In this document: in pieces, positions 10,691-24,139 of the stretch
How positions within the stretch are numbered: the first letter of the stretch is position 1
How the letters are laid out: every line of letters begins with the position of its first letter
NCBI GenBank assembly: GCA_024500155.1
Contig: CM044877.1
Span: forward strand, 68,776,001 to 68,840,000
Reading direction: 5' to 3'
DNA length: 64,000 nucleotides
From: Chenopodium formosanum
Taxonomy: Eukaryota > Streptophyta > Magnoliopsida > Caryophyllales > Amaranthaceae
Position numbers and translations under genes: made by a program
Notes under the pieces: model-generated
What the model saw: only the letters and a program-made list of their open reading frames with translations
What the model was told of the DNA's origin: nothing
The model's database searches: none

Positions 10691-11538
10691 TAAACAGATT
10701 CTTATAATACTGAATACATCATTTTTTAAAAAAGTTTATTTGCAATCATTTGTAATGAAGTCATTCTCATCTATTGTTCACAAACCAACTTATTACAAAC
10801 TTTGTCTTCAAAACAAATAAATATCATCCTTCCACACCAAAAAAATTTCCCTAAATGAATGACTTATGTTTTTTTGCAAAGAAATTTTCTTGATCACCTT
10901 TAATAAATCATATCCTCAAGTTGAAAGAATTACACTTCCTCTAATTTATTTTTAATACCGTCTTTATTTACCACCTTTTAAAAATTATACATAAGTAAAA
11001 TGTGATCATATATGATTTTGTTAGATTATCCATCTCAATATTTAAATTAAACTTAAAATAATATATGCCAAAATATTATTATACTCTCATTGTTTCACAA
11101 TGATCTTTCCATATGAAATTTATTAACTATTAAAAATGGCTGAAAATCTTCAAAATTCTTTTCCATATATAACAGCAAATTTAGTCATATAGGGTCAAGC
11201 AAGTTTGTTCTGTTTATCTTGTTGAGTGCATTATTAATATCTTATTTTTATAATTTCGCTAATGAAACATTGAAGATATATTTGCAATCATAAATATTTA
11301 CACCTTATTAAAATCTTCAAGTCCTACCAAAATGTAAGAAAAAACATGAACAAGTAAAGTTCTTATTAAATTATGCTCAATATGTACTTTATAATTTTAA
11401 TGATTAACTTTTTTTTTTTAGTGTCTAAAGAGCCACATATGCAGGTGATGATAATCGATCCTAAGACAGGGAGGGAAGCTCTAACCACTTGAACTATCCT
11501 AAACTGTCATTTTTAGTAACATGTGGCAAAGATATAAT
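10691..11538. other. AT-rich intergenic DNA, nothing recognised
   Basis: Poly-T runs and AT-rich sequence. No frame or repeat family could be assigned. Confidence 0.5.
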
Positions 11539-11578
11539 GATTAAGGCTTATTTGTCATGGTTTTTGTTTTCAGTTTTC

Positions 11579-11623
<45 letters not shown>

Positions 11624-11830
11624 TTTTTTTAACATAAAACCAAAATTAGGAAATAAAAAATAAAAAATAAAAAAAAAGTGTTTCCACTATTCTGTTGTCA
11701 ATTTTCAAAATTATCATGATCTTAACAAGTTTCACTAACTTTTTATTCATTATATGACATATATCATATGATTTTAAAAAAATAAAAAACCAAAAAATAA
11801 AAATAAAAACCACAATGATATCAAGTTAAT
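11539..11830. mobile_element. MITE family X, diverged copy with poly-T tract
   Basis: It shares an interior with the copy at 11946-12180, including GTGTTTCCACT, TCAAAATTATCATGAT and GACATATATCATAT. Its ends (AAGGCTTATTTGTCATGG and CAATGATATCAAGTTAA) are degenerate versions of that copy's ends. It carries an expanded T-run (11581-11622). Confidence 0.55.
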
Positions 11831-11945
11831 AGAAAATGTGTATTGATAAATGCGTTAAAAGAAATAAAAATATACCAATGGAATAGGAAGAATACTGGAG
11901 TATATAAATAAACACCAAATCACATTAATTACAAAAATGATAACT

Positions 11946-12180
11946 AAGGGCTTGTTTGGCATCAATTTTGGTTTTCAGTTTCCTGTTTTTTTTTAAAACT
12001 AAAAACCAAATACAAAAAACAAGAAAAAGGTGTTTCCACTTTTTGGTTGTCATTTTTCAAAATTATTATGATTTTAATAGATTTAAATAATTTTTGATTC
12101 ATTATGTGACATATATCATATACTTTTATATAACAAAAAACAAAAAAACGAAAAACTACAGCAATGTCAAACAAACCCTA
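11946..12180. mobile_element. MITE family X, better-preserved copy
   Basis: The left end AAGGGCTTGTTTGGCATCA and the right end, reverse-complemented TTAGGGTTTGTTTGACATTG, form inverted termini of GGG(C/T)TTGTTTG(G/A)CAT type. The interior is AT-rich and non-coding. It lies about 115 bp from a diverged relative. The superfamily is not certain (hAT or Harbinger are both possible). Confidence 0.6.
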
Positions 12181-12312
12181 AGTTTTTTTATATATATATT
12201 TTTTTATTTTTACAAAAACTAATGATTTTATAATTGGAAGGGCTACAAACACAAGCTTTGTAATGAATTGTCCACAAGAATGTAGTCCATACTATTACAT
12301 CTTAGTATCTTA

Positions 12313-12455
12313 CGCAGTGCTTTAAAGTTTAATTGTATGGAAGTCTTTATATCTTGAAAGCAATTACATAAAAACATTAAAAAAATCGCAGTGCTTTAAA
12401 GTTTAAATGTATGGAAGTCTTTATATCTTGCAAGCAATTACATAAAAACATTACG
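12313..12455. repeat. Two-copy tandem duplication, unit about 70-74 bp
   Basis: CGCAGTGCTTTAAAGTTTAA begins unit 1 at 12313, and a near-identical unit begins at 12387. Both run to CAATTACATAAAAACATTA. Three or so substitutions separate them. Confidence 0.9.
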
Positions 12456-12492
12456 CTTTTTTTCTTTTTTAATTTTTAAAATTGTAACATTT

Positions 12493-12790
12493 ACAAAAGC
12501 TTAAACTGATGGTTGAGGCCCAAGAATATGTTTTATACTCTATCACTCCCCCTCACATGAAAGACTATTTTGGCTTGAAATATGGATGCAACATATGTCC
12601 ACCCATACCCGGTGCGAATTGATTCCACTTTGAAGGAGGGGCGGATGAGATTCGAACCCGTGACCTTTGTGTCACGTTGACTCTGATACCATGTTAGATG
12701 GCCATCTCAACCAAAAGTTGATGGTTGAGGCCTAGGAATATGTTTTATACATATGGTTGAGGCCCAGGAATATGGTTGAGGCCCAGATAG
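12493..12790 (-). mobile_element. TRIM retrotransposon, copy 2
   Basis: Same family as 183-472. The left terminal repeat, truncated at its start, ends TATACTCTATCA, followed by the purine tract complement CTCCCCCTCAC. The right repeat begins TGTTAGATGGCCATCTCAAC at 12692 and is preceded by CTCTGATACCATG, an intact complement of the initiator-Met tRNA primer site. The right repeat is rearranged, with the phrase ATGGTTGAGGCC repeated three times (about 12720-12785). Confidence 0.75.
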
Positions 12791-12997
12791 ATGATTGTGC
12801 TTGCTGCAAAGCGTGCAAAGATATCCAAACCCAAGCAGCCTGTTACAAGTAATTTAGTCTTTGTTTATTCTTATGGCACTTCATATCTGTATTCACCATC
12901 TTGATAAAGATATACAAGAATTTCATACCTACATTACCTATTCGTTTTAGGATACACATGTCTGAATATTCTGTAAACATGTTGTGTTAAGCAGGGC

Positions 12998-15900
12998 TTC
13001 CTGATGCAGAAATTGGTAAGAAACTACCTGCAGATGCTTACCAGATTCCTTCTCCTACATAGTGTTCTAAGTGTAGGGCATGCAAATTTGCCTTTGAAAC
13101 GACTTATTTTTGCTGTGGTGATGGTGAAGTTAAGATTGCTACAAATGATTATCCTGCACAGCTTGTCAGGCTGTTGACTTCTATGGATGAAGACGCTAAA
13201 CATTTTAGGCAATGCATATGTTTGTATAACAATATGTTTGCATTTGCATCATTAGGTGGAAAATTTGATGCTAAGACAAAAAAGGGATCTATGTTTTTAA
13301 ACTACATGGCCAGCTATATCATTATATTCCTTATCTATTTCCTGGAAAAGAAGGCCCTAAATACATGCAGCTCTATTTTTATGATGGAGAACTTGAAGCT
13401 AAGAAATGGCTAGGCTGTTTTCCAAAGCTAAGAGAAGATGTGTTAGCTATTCTCATGGAAGTCACTAAAGTAAATCCTTATGCAAGATTCTTTCACTCTC
13501 TGAGAGAGATCCAAATAACTGAGTCTACACAGATTGTAATAAATAAGACAACTGTACCAGATCAGCGTGTTTACGATGCCCCTTCCACTGATGAGGTTGC
13601 TGTCATATGGCCAGAAAATACGTCTTCAAGTGAGTCTGAAAGTCCTCATATTCTGGTCACAGCAAAAAAAGAACCGTCTGAACATGATTCATTGGAAGAT
13701 GATTTATCTGAGGATGATTCACCTGACACCGATTCATCTAGAAAAAAATCGTGTCATAGAATCATGCACTATTACGGCTGCTATGATCCTTTACAATATC
13801 CGCTGCTTTTTCCATATGGTGATTGTGGGTGGACTCAAGGTTTAAAAAAGATGTCTCAGGGTGGAAGGCAGCAACTACAATCACAACTCGTTCCTGTTTC
13901 TTCATGCAATATTCATAATGCAGAAGACCTACTAGAAGAAGAAGCAAGACGTACGTATATTCTGTGCTTTTTATTATGCAAAAAAGCTATACACATAAAA
14001 AGTATATTGTAAAAACAAAAAGAAAAAAAAAACACTTTCAAAAAGGGAAGAATTACATGATTTATTATATTTACACATGAGATTTTAGTTAGTGTAATGT
14101 AGCCTATTTTTGTTGGTTTGTAAAGTTAGAAAACAAATGTAACAAACTTTGCATTTGTAGGTAAATGGAGCCTCATCGAAAACTGATAGAAACATTTCAG
14201 CAAGAGAATACTATGCATACAAACTTCAATGCAGGCCAAATAACATGTTGCTAAGAGCAGGAAGATGCTTCTAGCAGTACATAGTCGATATGTATGTCAA
14301 AGTGAAGAATACGCGGTTAGATTTCTTCCGTAGAAATCAAAAAACGATAAGAGCAGATCTGTATCAAGGAATCCTTGACGCTATTGATTGTGGTGAAAAC
14401 TGTGCAGCAAATGTGGGTCGTAGAGTCATCTTGCCTCCAACATTCATTGGTGGTCCTCGAGACCTTAAAAAGAGATACTTAAATGCAATGTCTTTGGTGC
14501 AGCGATTTGGTAAGCCTAATTTATTCGTTACAATGACTTCCAATGCCAATTGGCCTGAAATTAAACAAGAGCTAGCTGTTGGAGAAAAAGCACAGGACAG
14601 GCCAGACATAGTTGCAAGAATTTTTAGGGCAAAGGTTCTTGCTTTAAAGAATTTGATTAAAAAGAAAAAGGTGTTCAGGGAGGTAACAACAATGATCTAT
14701 GTGATTGAATTTCAAAAAAGAGGTTTACGTCATGCCCATTTTCTAATCATTCTAAAGCAAGACTATAAAATCAAATGCCCTGCTGATTTTGATAAGTTCG
14801 TTTGTGCTGAAATACCATCTACTGATAACATGCACCTTAGGAAGATTGTGCTAAAACACATGATGCATGGTCCATGTGATCATTTGGATCCAGAATGTCC
14901 TTGCATGAAGCACAAAAAAAGTTGTGGTCGTTGTAAGTATGGTTATCCAAAGCAGTATTGTGATGAAACAAGAAATAGTAGTGATGGATATCCATTATAT
15001 AGAAGAAGAGACACAGGAGAGACTGTTACAATCCGCAAAGCAATCATGGATAATAAATGGGTGATCCCATATAATCCATACCTTTCATCATACTTTGATT
15101 GTCACTTAAATGTTGAAGTGTGCTCTACTATAGAAGCCGTCAAATATTTGTACAAATATGTGTATAAAGGTCATGACAAAATATCTTTCAGTGTTGTTCA
15201 ATCTACAGATATTAGGCCTGTCCAAGATGAAATACAACAGTATCAAATCAGGTCGATGGGTTTCTCCTTGTGAAGCTGCTTGGCGCCTCTTTGGCTTTGA
15301 CTTATACAAAATGCACCCACTAGTTTTGCCTCTTCCTATGTATTTGCCCAACTCACAGATTATACAGGTTAGGCCTCATGAACGGCTTACATCAATGGTT
15401 TCAGATGACAAGCGTTCTAGGACTTGTCTTTTAGAGTTTTCTGTATGAATTGTACATTACCATCTGGAACAGGTTGGTTGTACACTGAGTTTTCAGAGCA
15501 CTATCGTTGGATGCATCTGACAAGCATTGGTATGAACGACGAAATAAGAAAATTGTCATTGGTAGATTGGCATTTGTTGGACCTTCAGAAGGAGAAAGAT
15601 ACTATTTGAGACTATTATTGCACAATGTAAGAAGTCCTAAGTCATTTGAAGATTTGCGAACAGTTGATGGACATTTATGTGACACCTTTCATCAAGCTGC
15701 ACTAAAATTAAGACTATTAGAAGAAGATGATTCAATTGATTTATGTTTGAGAGAAGGTTGTGCAGTTCAGATGCCACTTGCAGTTCGTAAGCTCTTTGCT
15801 ACTGTGCTTATCTTTTCCAACCCAGCAATCCTCTCTCTCTTTGGATGAAATATTATACTTTTTTGTCTGAAGATTTTAGACACAGGTATACTTCTGATCC

Positions 15901-17486
15901 ACTAAAAGTGAAGAATCTCACTGTTAAATCAGTTGAATGGTTTTTGGAATCAATGGGAAGCTCTCTTGCTACATATGGACTAGACCATTTAGTTCAGCCT
16001 AATGATGATGAAATACGCAGAACAAAGGATATAGAGGATGCATTGAATGCTCCAATACCAGATCAGTGTCTACAAAGTAAGAACCAATTGAATTAGGCTC
16101 AACAAGAGGCTTTTAATGCCATAATGGATCATGTTACAAAGAAAATACATGGGGCATTTTTTATAGATGGTCCTGGTGGAACAGGAAATACTTTTTTTAT
16201 ATAATGCTTTATATGCAAAAATAAGGCTCATGAATAAAATTGTCTTACCAACAACAACATCCAGTATAGCTGTAGCTAATATTCCTTTTGGAAGAACTGT
16301 ACAGTCACGGTTTAATATTCCACTAGATCCTCTTGAATCACTTACCTGTAATGTACCTAAACAAGGAAGTCTAGCAGCATTGCTTAGAGAAACAACACTC
16401 ATCATTTGGGATGAAGCTTCGATGGCAGAAAAGGAAAACAGTGAGTCACTTGATGTGTTACTTAGAGATATTTGTAATCCAAATTTATTATTTGGAGGTA
16501 AAATTATTGTCTTTGGAGGAGATTTCAGACAAGTTCTTCCTGTCGTTCCAAAGAGAACACAACGTGAAGCAGTTTCTGCTAGCTTGGTCAGTTCTTCTCT
16601 GTGACCGCTGTTAATTAAATTTAGATTAATAGAAAATATTCGAGCTAGACTTGACCCAGCATATGCAGCCTTTTTACTAGCACTTGGGAAAGGACAATTG
16701 CAGGATACAGAAGATGCATTTGTGCAGCTGCCAGCAGAAATTATACAGCCTTATGATGCTGCTACACCTCAGGATATGCATTTGACTTCGGTTGCATTTC
16801 TAGAAATGGATCTGCCTCCATTTAGTGCAGACATATTTACAACTAGAGCTATACTCACACCAATCAATGATGTGGATGTTATAAATACAATTTTGATAGA
16901 CAAATTTCCAGGTGAAGTAGTGGCGTACAAGAGTTATGATTCAATGATCGATGATGATTGTAACATCTATCCCACTGAATTTCTGAATAAGCTCTGTCCT
17001 GGTGGCATGAGCCCTCATGAACTCATATTGAAACCCAATAGTCCTGTTATCCTGCTACGTAACATCTTACCATCATCTGGACTTTGCAATGGAACGCGCC
17101 TAATATTTAAAATAAATTTCCCAAATCTCATTAAATGTGTAATTGACATTGGGCATCATAAAGGAGAACATGTATTGATACCAAGGATTAATCTAAGACC
17201 ATTAGAGTCTTCAGGTTATCCTTTTCAATTTCAAAGGAAACAATTCCCTTTAAAGCTTAGCTTTGCGATGACCATAAACAAAGCTCAAGGGCAAACACTT
17301 AACAAAGTTGTTATTTACCTACCAAGATCATGCTTCTCACATGGTCAGTTGTATGTTGCCCTTTCCCGAGCTCGACAAGCAGCTAATGTTAGTGTTATAA
17401 CTGACATAAATACTAATCAGGCCAATTTTTGTCATGTAAAAAATGTTGTCTCTTATGATATTTTACATATGGCTGCCATCATTTGA
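12998..17486 (+). pseudogene. Helitron Rep-helicase (RepHel), decayed
   Basis: Rolling-circle transposase of an autonomous Helitron: an N-terminal zinc-finger region, an HUH Rep nuclease and a PIF1-type helicase. Visible landmarks in order are CSKCRACKFAFETTYFCC (13060-13115); SAREYYAYKLQ and the QYIVD region (14198-14290) with a stop between them; the HUH motif GLRHAHFLIIL (14731-14745 region); the paired-tyrosine motif IEAVKYLYKYVYKG (about 15130-15170); Walker A GPGGTGNT (16168-16191), where the essential Lys is Asn; Walker B IIWDEASM (about 16405); GGDFRQVLPVVP; and the C-terminal motifs INKAQGQTL and YVALSRARQA, ending at 17486. A GT-AG intron appears at about 13951-14160. At least six breaks separate the pieces: frameshifts near 13300, 15255, 15440 and 16200, and stops near 14274 and 16096. 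The enzyme is dead. Its partner RPA-like gene lies downstream. Confidence 0.85.
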
Positions 17487-19790
17487 GTACATCAGTAAGT
17501 GATACCTTTCTGTTCTTACAGATTATAGCCTACAGCTAATTTGTAGACCCTTTAAAAATTAAGTATTCATATAAGAAGCCTACTCCACCTAATTTTCTTT
17601 CATTGTGTATTTTGCTATAGGTTAGCCTTTTTCTACAATTTAAGGTATTCATTCTGAAGGATGGCATATTCTCCAAAGGTATGTTGTTAGTAAGTCAAGG
17701 ACCTTTTTCTGGAACTAATATTCTGCTTTAAGATCAGCCTCTATAGCATACTAATATTTCTTGTGATGCCTTTGGTGATTGATATAGTGGTCCAGGAACA
17801 TTTGGCTGATCACAACATTACAAGACACCTAATTATTCTATCTTTTAATTCAGTACTATATGTATGGCTACCAGACCAATAGTAGCTCAGATTAATTGCT
17901 GATTTATATCTATGGTGAAGAAAGAATCTACTGTGATGATTTTAAGCTATGATTAGATGCACATATATGGATTTGATAGCACTTTTCATACGGTACTCGT
18001 GTTCTTTGGACAATAAAAGTAAATTCAGTAGCATTGTCATCAAACAATCATTCGCGTGTCACAAACAAATACGGTTTAACAAATAATTATTTCAATACAA
18101 CAAGTACTCCCAAGTAAACAAAAAAAAAAAAAAAAAAAAAGGAAAAACACAAAAGGAAAAACAGACAAAAGAGGAAAAATAAAAGGACATGTAGATAGGA
18201 AATCCAATAAGTAGAAGCAAAGAATTTTTTGGGTTTGATTTTATTTTAAAAAATAGTAGGCAATTTATCTGATCAGAGTACATGTGGTGGTAGAAAAAAA
18301 GGGGAATGTTAAAAAAACATAGACAACAAATCTAATAAGTACAAGTAAGTCAAGTAACGTGGAAGAATTTCAGAAAAAAGGTATGGTCCAAAAAATATAC
18401 ATACAAGCAAAATTAAAAAAAAAATAAAAAATAAAAAACATGTACAAGCAATGAGATCTAATTCCTTACTTGGGATACATGTGACAGGAACAGTATGTAA
18501 GTGATGGAGTATATACATGATAATAAAAATAAAATTCTCACAAATCATGAGATTTAGTTTAGCTAAAATTATATATATGGTAAAAGATACACAAATAGAT
18601 ATGGAAATTTATATTCAAGTTTTGTTCAAGTACATGATACATATCTATAAAATACAGAATAACCTATTTTAAGAGTTAAGTTTACTGATTTTATGCAAAA
18701 AAAATACAGCAAAACACTGTTACAGAAAACAGTAAGTTTGAAATCTTGCTTCTTCCTTTGAATTTTTTTAAAGATCAAATGTACTATAAAGGGACTAGGC
18801 TTTGTTGTTCCACATCAAATTAACTATCTTAGCAGTACATTACAACAAGAAAACTCAACAAAAAAAGATAGAAAAAAGCCACGCACACACAAAAAGGACT
18901 TGATATCCTTCAGCATCAGCATTAAATCCTTTGGTTGTTGACAGGTATGATCAGCCTGTATTCTGCTTCAATTTACTATCTTTGTTAAGAATTAAAATTA
19001 GTTTTATGCAAATTATGATTAGCTGATTAGCTGAACATCTATCAATAGATTCCATATATGCTATTATTTATTGTGTAACAGACTCTAACTGTTATGTGTG
19101 TAGGAACAAAAGTCATTATTTGTCTGTTGTATTACTTATTAATGTGACATAGTATGCTTACTGTGATGTTACCATAATTTAGTTCACATGATTAGGTTTA
19201 TAAAATGCTGAATTTATAAAGTTAGCTATTAATTATTAATGGATATAAATTGAACAGTTCATAATTATTAGTATGCTAGGGTTTATAGACTAATCAATAT
19301 TTATAAGATAAAATGCTACTGTGGAAATTACTTGTTAGATCTGTAAATTTATACACAAGTAGACAAATGAGTATTTTTTAGACAAAAGATACACAAGTAT
19401 GCATAAATTGCTAATCATGTTTCATATATAATGTGCTTGGCTTATAATTATGTGCTTTTAAGTATGCTAAAATATGTTAGCACATTTCTTGCTTCTAATG
19501 TTACAGAATTCATAATGTACTTGATCTTAGCGCTTTATGTCCATGTGCTTTTACTCTTTCTTATATACAAGTTTATACAAGATGTAACTTTTGTAAAGTC
19601 AGTGCTAAAAATAATAGAATGTTCAGCTAATAGGATGTTTTAAAAAGAAAACATGTATATGTGCATAGATGTGCAGAGGTTTTTCATGGTATATCACCTG
19701 ATAATCTATCATGATCTATACATGAAATAAAAACTTATTTAATTATTTGATTCTATTTTATAGAAAATCTTGTTATGTCACCACAATGAA
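17487..19790. other. Helitron interior between RepHel and the RPA-like gene
   Basis: AT-rich, with no supported gene. Minus-strand open frames at 18092-18283 and 18309-18548 are poly-Phe/Lys frames in A/T runs. A polyA run lies at 18120-18141. Confidence 0.5.
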
Positions 19791-22422
19791 AATTTCTCGA
19801 TGAGCTCGATACATCGAGCAAATCATACAAGGTTAAGGTGAATATTGCTGAAAAGGGTAGAAAGCAAGAATCTGAGAAGAAAATATTGTACCAGTATATT
19901 TTCTTACAGGATGACAAGGTATATTTTATACATGCCATATACAAATGTACATTCAACCTATAATAGATCATAGTACATGACCATGTAATAGAATATTCTT
20001 GTGCTTTTTTTTTTTCCAGAAAAATCACATGAAGCTGACATTATTTGGTGATCAAATTGATGCATATAAAGATGTTATCTTGTTTAGAGGAAACTACGAC
20101 ATTGCTAATGCCTTGATAAGGCCACTAGATGCACAGTATAGAGCCAGAGAATCAGATCTGCCATTTCAGATGACAATAGGCAGCAGGACTCTCATCCAGT
20201 CTTTGGATCCTGAAGGAGAACAAGTTTTTCCTAAGTATCAATCTGTTGCTTCTATTCCAAGAGTTTCTACTGATGATGTTTGACATGGTAAAAAAAATAC
20301 TTAGACTAATGCTTATAATATCTAATTCAAAAATCCAGTCCATTACATGTAATTTACTCACACATTCCCTTCTTTGGTAGATATACTTGTTATTGTGCTC
20401 TATGTTGCAAATGAACCGCGGAAAATTGTAACAACACTGAACAAAGAATCAGCTGTTTGCGACTTGATGGTGATAGATCACAGGTACTTGCATACATACC
20501 TTAAATAACTTACTATTATTACAGCATTATTATAACTATAGTGATTACATTCTTCCTTTATGCATCTACTTTCAGCACTGATTCACCGGTCAAAGTGTGT
20601 ACCTAGAATGATTTATCTGGAAGGCAGTGTGAGGCTCTTGTCTCTGATCTGACAGTGAAAATTTCATAGTAATTGGCATCACAACTTTGCATTGTATCAC
20701 TCGCAAAGGTACATCAGAAAACTATCTAATAAGTCTATACTTATCCTCACTATTCCCTTGATTATCAATTGCATTATAACTGTATTTATCTTTGTAAAAT
20801 CATAGGCTTTCAGCTTGAATCATCCATGTCTACTGTCATAATTGAATCTCTTGAAGGGGAAAAGGCTGCTGCCTTAACTGAATGGTATGCTACTCAGCAG
20901 TTACTTTTAACATAAATTAATTGCTTCCAGTTTTAAGCTCTTTAAAATTAATCCGGAATGTATTTGTAATTGACAGGTCAAGAAAGCATTGCAGTGTTCT
21001 GATTGAGCATCAGCTTAGAGTTACAGCTGCTTGGAATCCACCTGTAGAAAGAATTTTAACAACAATATCCTACATCAAAGCTAAAAAGGTACACTTAGAT
21101 GGTATAGTATATATATGTAGCTATTGTAGAATTCTCTTTTACTTTCATTAATATCAATAGAATAGTTCTTGATTATATGATTTTTAGATTAACATATCTA
21201 GAATTAAGATCATGCTGACATTTATATTTGCAATGCAGGCAGCAAAAACGCTTCCACAAGAGATTTATTGGCTCAGAGTTATAGCATCTGATATTCAGTA
21301 CGACCGGCTTAGAGCATATATAGGATGTTCCTACTGTGGAAAGCGAACACAGCTACCACTTGGAACAGTTTATGCTTGTATAGCTTGTGAGAGGAATGAA
21401 GTGTCTGCTACTTACCGGTAAAAACCACCTATGGATTACATTACATAGCAAAAACTATATGTTACTTATAACAATTGAAAACAAACACTAATTTTTCAAT
21501 TTATGCAAAGCCACTATTACTTTTACTGCTTCATATGGACCATGATCTCTGCAACTTACTGCATTTACTGAAAATTCTGTTCCACTACTTGGCATGTCAG
21601 CCGAGGATATTTATCACATGAAAGCAATGGTAAATAGTCCAAAGTTTTCATTTGATAATAACAGATACCATTCCCCTTTAATTTACCAAGATACTTACTG
21701 TAAAATTAATCTAGAATCTATCTATATTTCAGGATGATACTACTAAATTTGGCCAGGTAGCTTATAAGTTGCGCAGTACATACTTCTTACTCAAGATTGG
21801 CCCTACAACTGCTTTGGAACAAAATAACGTTCTACAATGGGGTATAAAAGGTGTGGAGATGGAAGACACTGTCACAGCTGATGGTGTAGGAAGCAATTCT
21901 GCAAATATTTCTGCAGGGGATGGTGTCAAAGATGCACAAAAAATAGCTGACACTGAACATGATAAACCTGAAAAAAGCAATGCATCTGCAGCGACAGATA
22001 GCCAGAGCCTGAGCAAGACCATAAAAAAAGAAACAGTTGAAGCTTATGACCTATTGATCTTCAGCCAGGAAGAGGAAGATGCTTGCATATTGGCAGAGGC
22101 AATGGCTGCAACAAGGAAACTAGCCCAATCAACTGCAAGAGATTCTGGATCAAAGAGGAAAAGACTGAATGTTAATGGTGATTCTAGAAACGCTACACCA
22201 AAAAAAGACGTTATTAAGCCTAAAGTGCAGTCAGCAATCAAGGCTGCACATGTCATAAAGGAGAAGGAAAAAGATCCAACTTATCAATCAGCAGTTAAGG
22301 GCAAGGGTGTTGCCTTTGACATAGACATTGTTTCTACTGAAAAAAATCAAGCTATTAAGCAGGAGAAGGAAACCAAACAAAGGGCACTTGTGTTTCAGGA
22401 AGATGACTCAGATGACCTTTGA
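19791..22422 (+). pseudogene. Helitron-borne RPA70-like gene, about nine exons
   Basis: Replication protein A-like single-strand-DNA-binding protein, commonly carried by plant Helitrons. Exons inferred from GT-AG borders are about 19791-19918, 20020-20290, 20381-20483, 20576-20708, 20807-20882, 20977-21088, 21240-21418, 21512-21630 and 21733-22422. An OB-fold-like segment reads YKVKVNIAEKG, YQYIFLQDD, MKLTLFGDQI and NYDIANALI. A second reads ILVIVLYVANEPRKIV. A zinc-ribbon of DBD-C type is CSYCGKR followed by CIACERNE (exon at 21240). The last exon adds an acidic Lys/Glu-rich tail ending in DDSDDL. Decay is clear: an in-frame TGA at 20281 and several stops in the exon at 20576-20708. It lies on the same strand as RepHel, consistent with one mobile unit. 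Confidence 0.75.
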
Positions 22423-23002
22423 AGAAGAAAAGGGAGACTTATGACAAATCAGTTGGGTAACAGCTTCACTTATTAAATCTTTTGCTATGTACATACTAAT
22501 TAGGGATATGCATTATAAGTAAATCTTTTGCAAAATGTGGCTATTATAAAAGACAAGTATCTTCATATTACTTGTCTTAAAATAAAACCGCATATAAGCA
22601 CAATATCGGTTATGCTTAAGGATTTTGAAGGTTGTGGTCTTGGAAAGGAACATGTTTTACAGAAATACATGTTCCTAAACAACACCAATTGTTGAAGTGC
22701 TATCCTTGACACTCAATATAATGAGCCTAACTTTTGATGTCTGATTGGTTAAGCTTACCTACAAAATTAATCAAGCATTATGGTTTTATGTAGGAACAGG
22801 TCTCCTAGACTACCCGTTCCTATATAACACTTCTTATTAGACTAATCTTTTGTTGTCTAATTGCTTTATTAGAGTTTCTCAAGCACTATGTATTTAGAAT
22901 ATAAGAGGAACTTAGCTTCATGCTCCTGTTATTGTAATCAATAATTTCCTACTTATCATGCCAAACTAATGTGATATATTATTATGGCTTACTATTTGGT
23001 TT

Positions 23003-23056
<54 letters not shown>

Positions 23057-23656
23057 CAGGTGCTTAGTATGCATCAATAAAATTACTTCTTTTTACATAA
23101 ATTTGCATATATATTTTAAGATCAACAAATCCCTGCATTCCCATTCCATTTTTACCTTAAATCATATATGTAAACTCATCGAATATTACCTTATATAAAG
23201 CATAACTATAGAAAAACAAATATAACGCATAAACAACCACATCAAATAAAAATTATATAATCAAGTTCAATTCTTCTTCATTATATATAAAGCAGAAGCT
23301 TATTTAGTACTAATTATAACCTAATACCCTCCACTTCTAATTACATTCGTTATAGTAGTGCCATCAACTAACTAATCACCAAGATCTAGCTTAGCAACCT
23401 AAAAAACACACTAACAACCCTTAGAATTCTAGTCATAGCCTAGCACAAAAAAAACCCCTTATAAACCCTTTGTTCATCCTACCACTACTACATCTTAGCC
23501 CTAAAAAACCCCTCAGGAATAGACAGAATGCAATTAGTCAGAAATTTTCATACGGAACATGGATGAATCTTCATTTGTTTCTCGATTTCCTTCTTGTTGG
23601 TTCCCAAAATCAGAATCCGAACCAGAATCATCATCATCATTATAGCTATAGCTTTT
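22423..23656. other. Helitron 3' region, no gene recognised
   Basis: AT-rich. It contains a long T-run (23007-23051) and a pair of similar phrases around CATGTTTTACAGAAATACATGTT (22650-22673), a small imperfect palindrome. Nothing coding is supported. Confidence 0.45.
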
Positions 23657-24139
23657 TTATTCGGATGATTCATCAGAATTGACAACAACTTCTTTCTTAC
23701 TCTCACTTTCTGAATTAGAATTCACATTGCTTTGTGGATTCTCATCAGTTTTGTTGTCTTCCTCGGTCTCTTCATCTTCATCAATCTCATCATCATCGTC
23801 TCTTTCCTCCCTATCCTCTTCTGCGCCAACTCCTTTCTTAGGATTAATTTCAGCGTCAACATTGTTTGATTCAATCACGATAACAGGCCATTCTCCACAG
23901 TCATCCCTTACCACTTCCCGTTTCCTTTTTTTGCTTGATTCACCTTTTTCTTTTTTGCTTTCAACCTTTGAAAGCCCTTATTGCAGAAATTCCAAATGCC
24001 TCTTCATCTTCATCTCCATTTCCAAAGAGTACAAATGAAAACTTGCAACGTTTTCTTCTTTTGATTTCGCTTCATTAGGTCTCCAAATTGGTGGCGAAAA
24101 TACTCTGCCAGAGGTGGCAGTGCTATCGGTGCTTGCCAT
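23657..24139 (-). pseudogene. Acidic, low-complexity minus-strand frame with one stop
   Basis: From ATG at 24139 the frame begins MASTDSTATSGRVFSPPIW and continues basic, with one TAA near 23982. It then reads on in the same frame through WPVIVIESNNVDAEINPK into a long Asp/Glu-rich stretch ending NSDESSE. There is no known domain. Staying in one frame across the single stop, together with biased composition, suggests a real but decayed ORF, perhaps a passenger gene of the Helitron. It could also be chance in GA-rich DNA. Confidence 0.35.

Noticed and set aside
18092..18548. Minus-strand Phe-rich frames in the Helitron
   Set aside because: A/T-run artefacts with no conserved motif.
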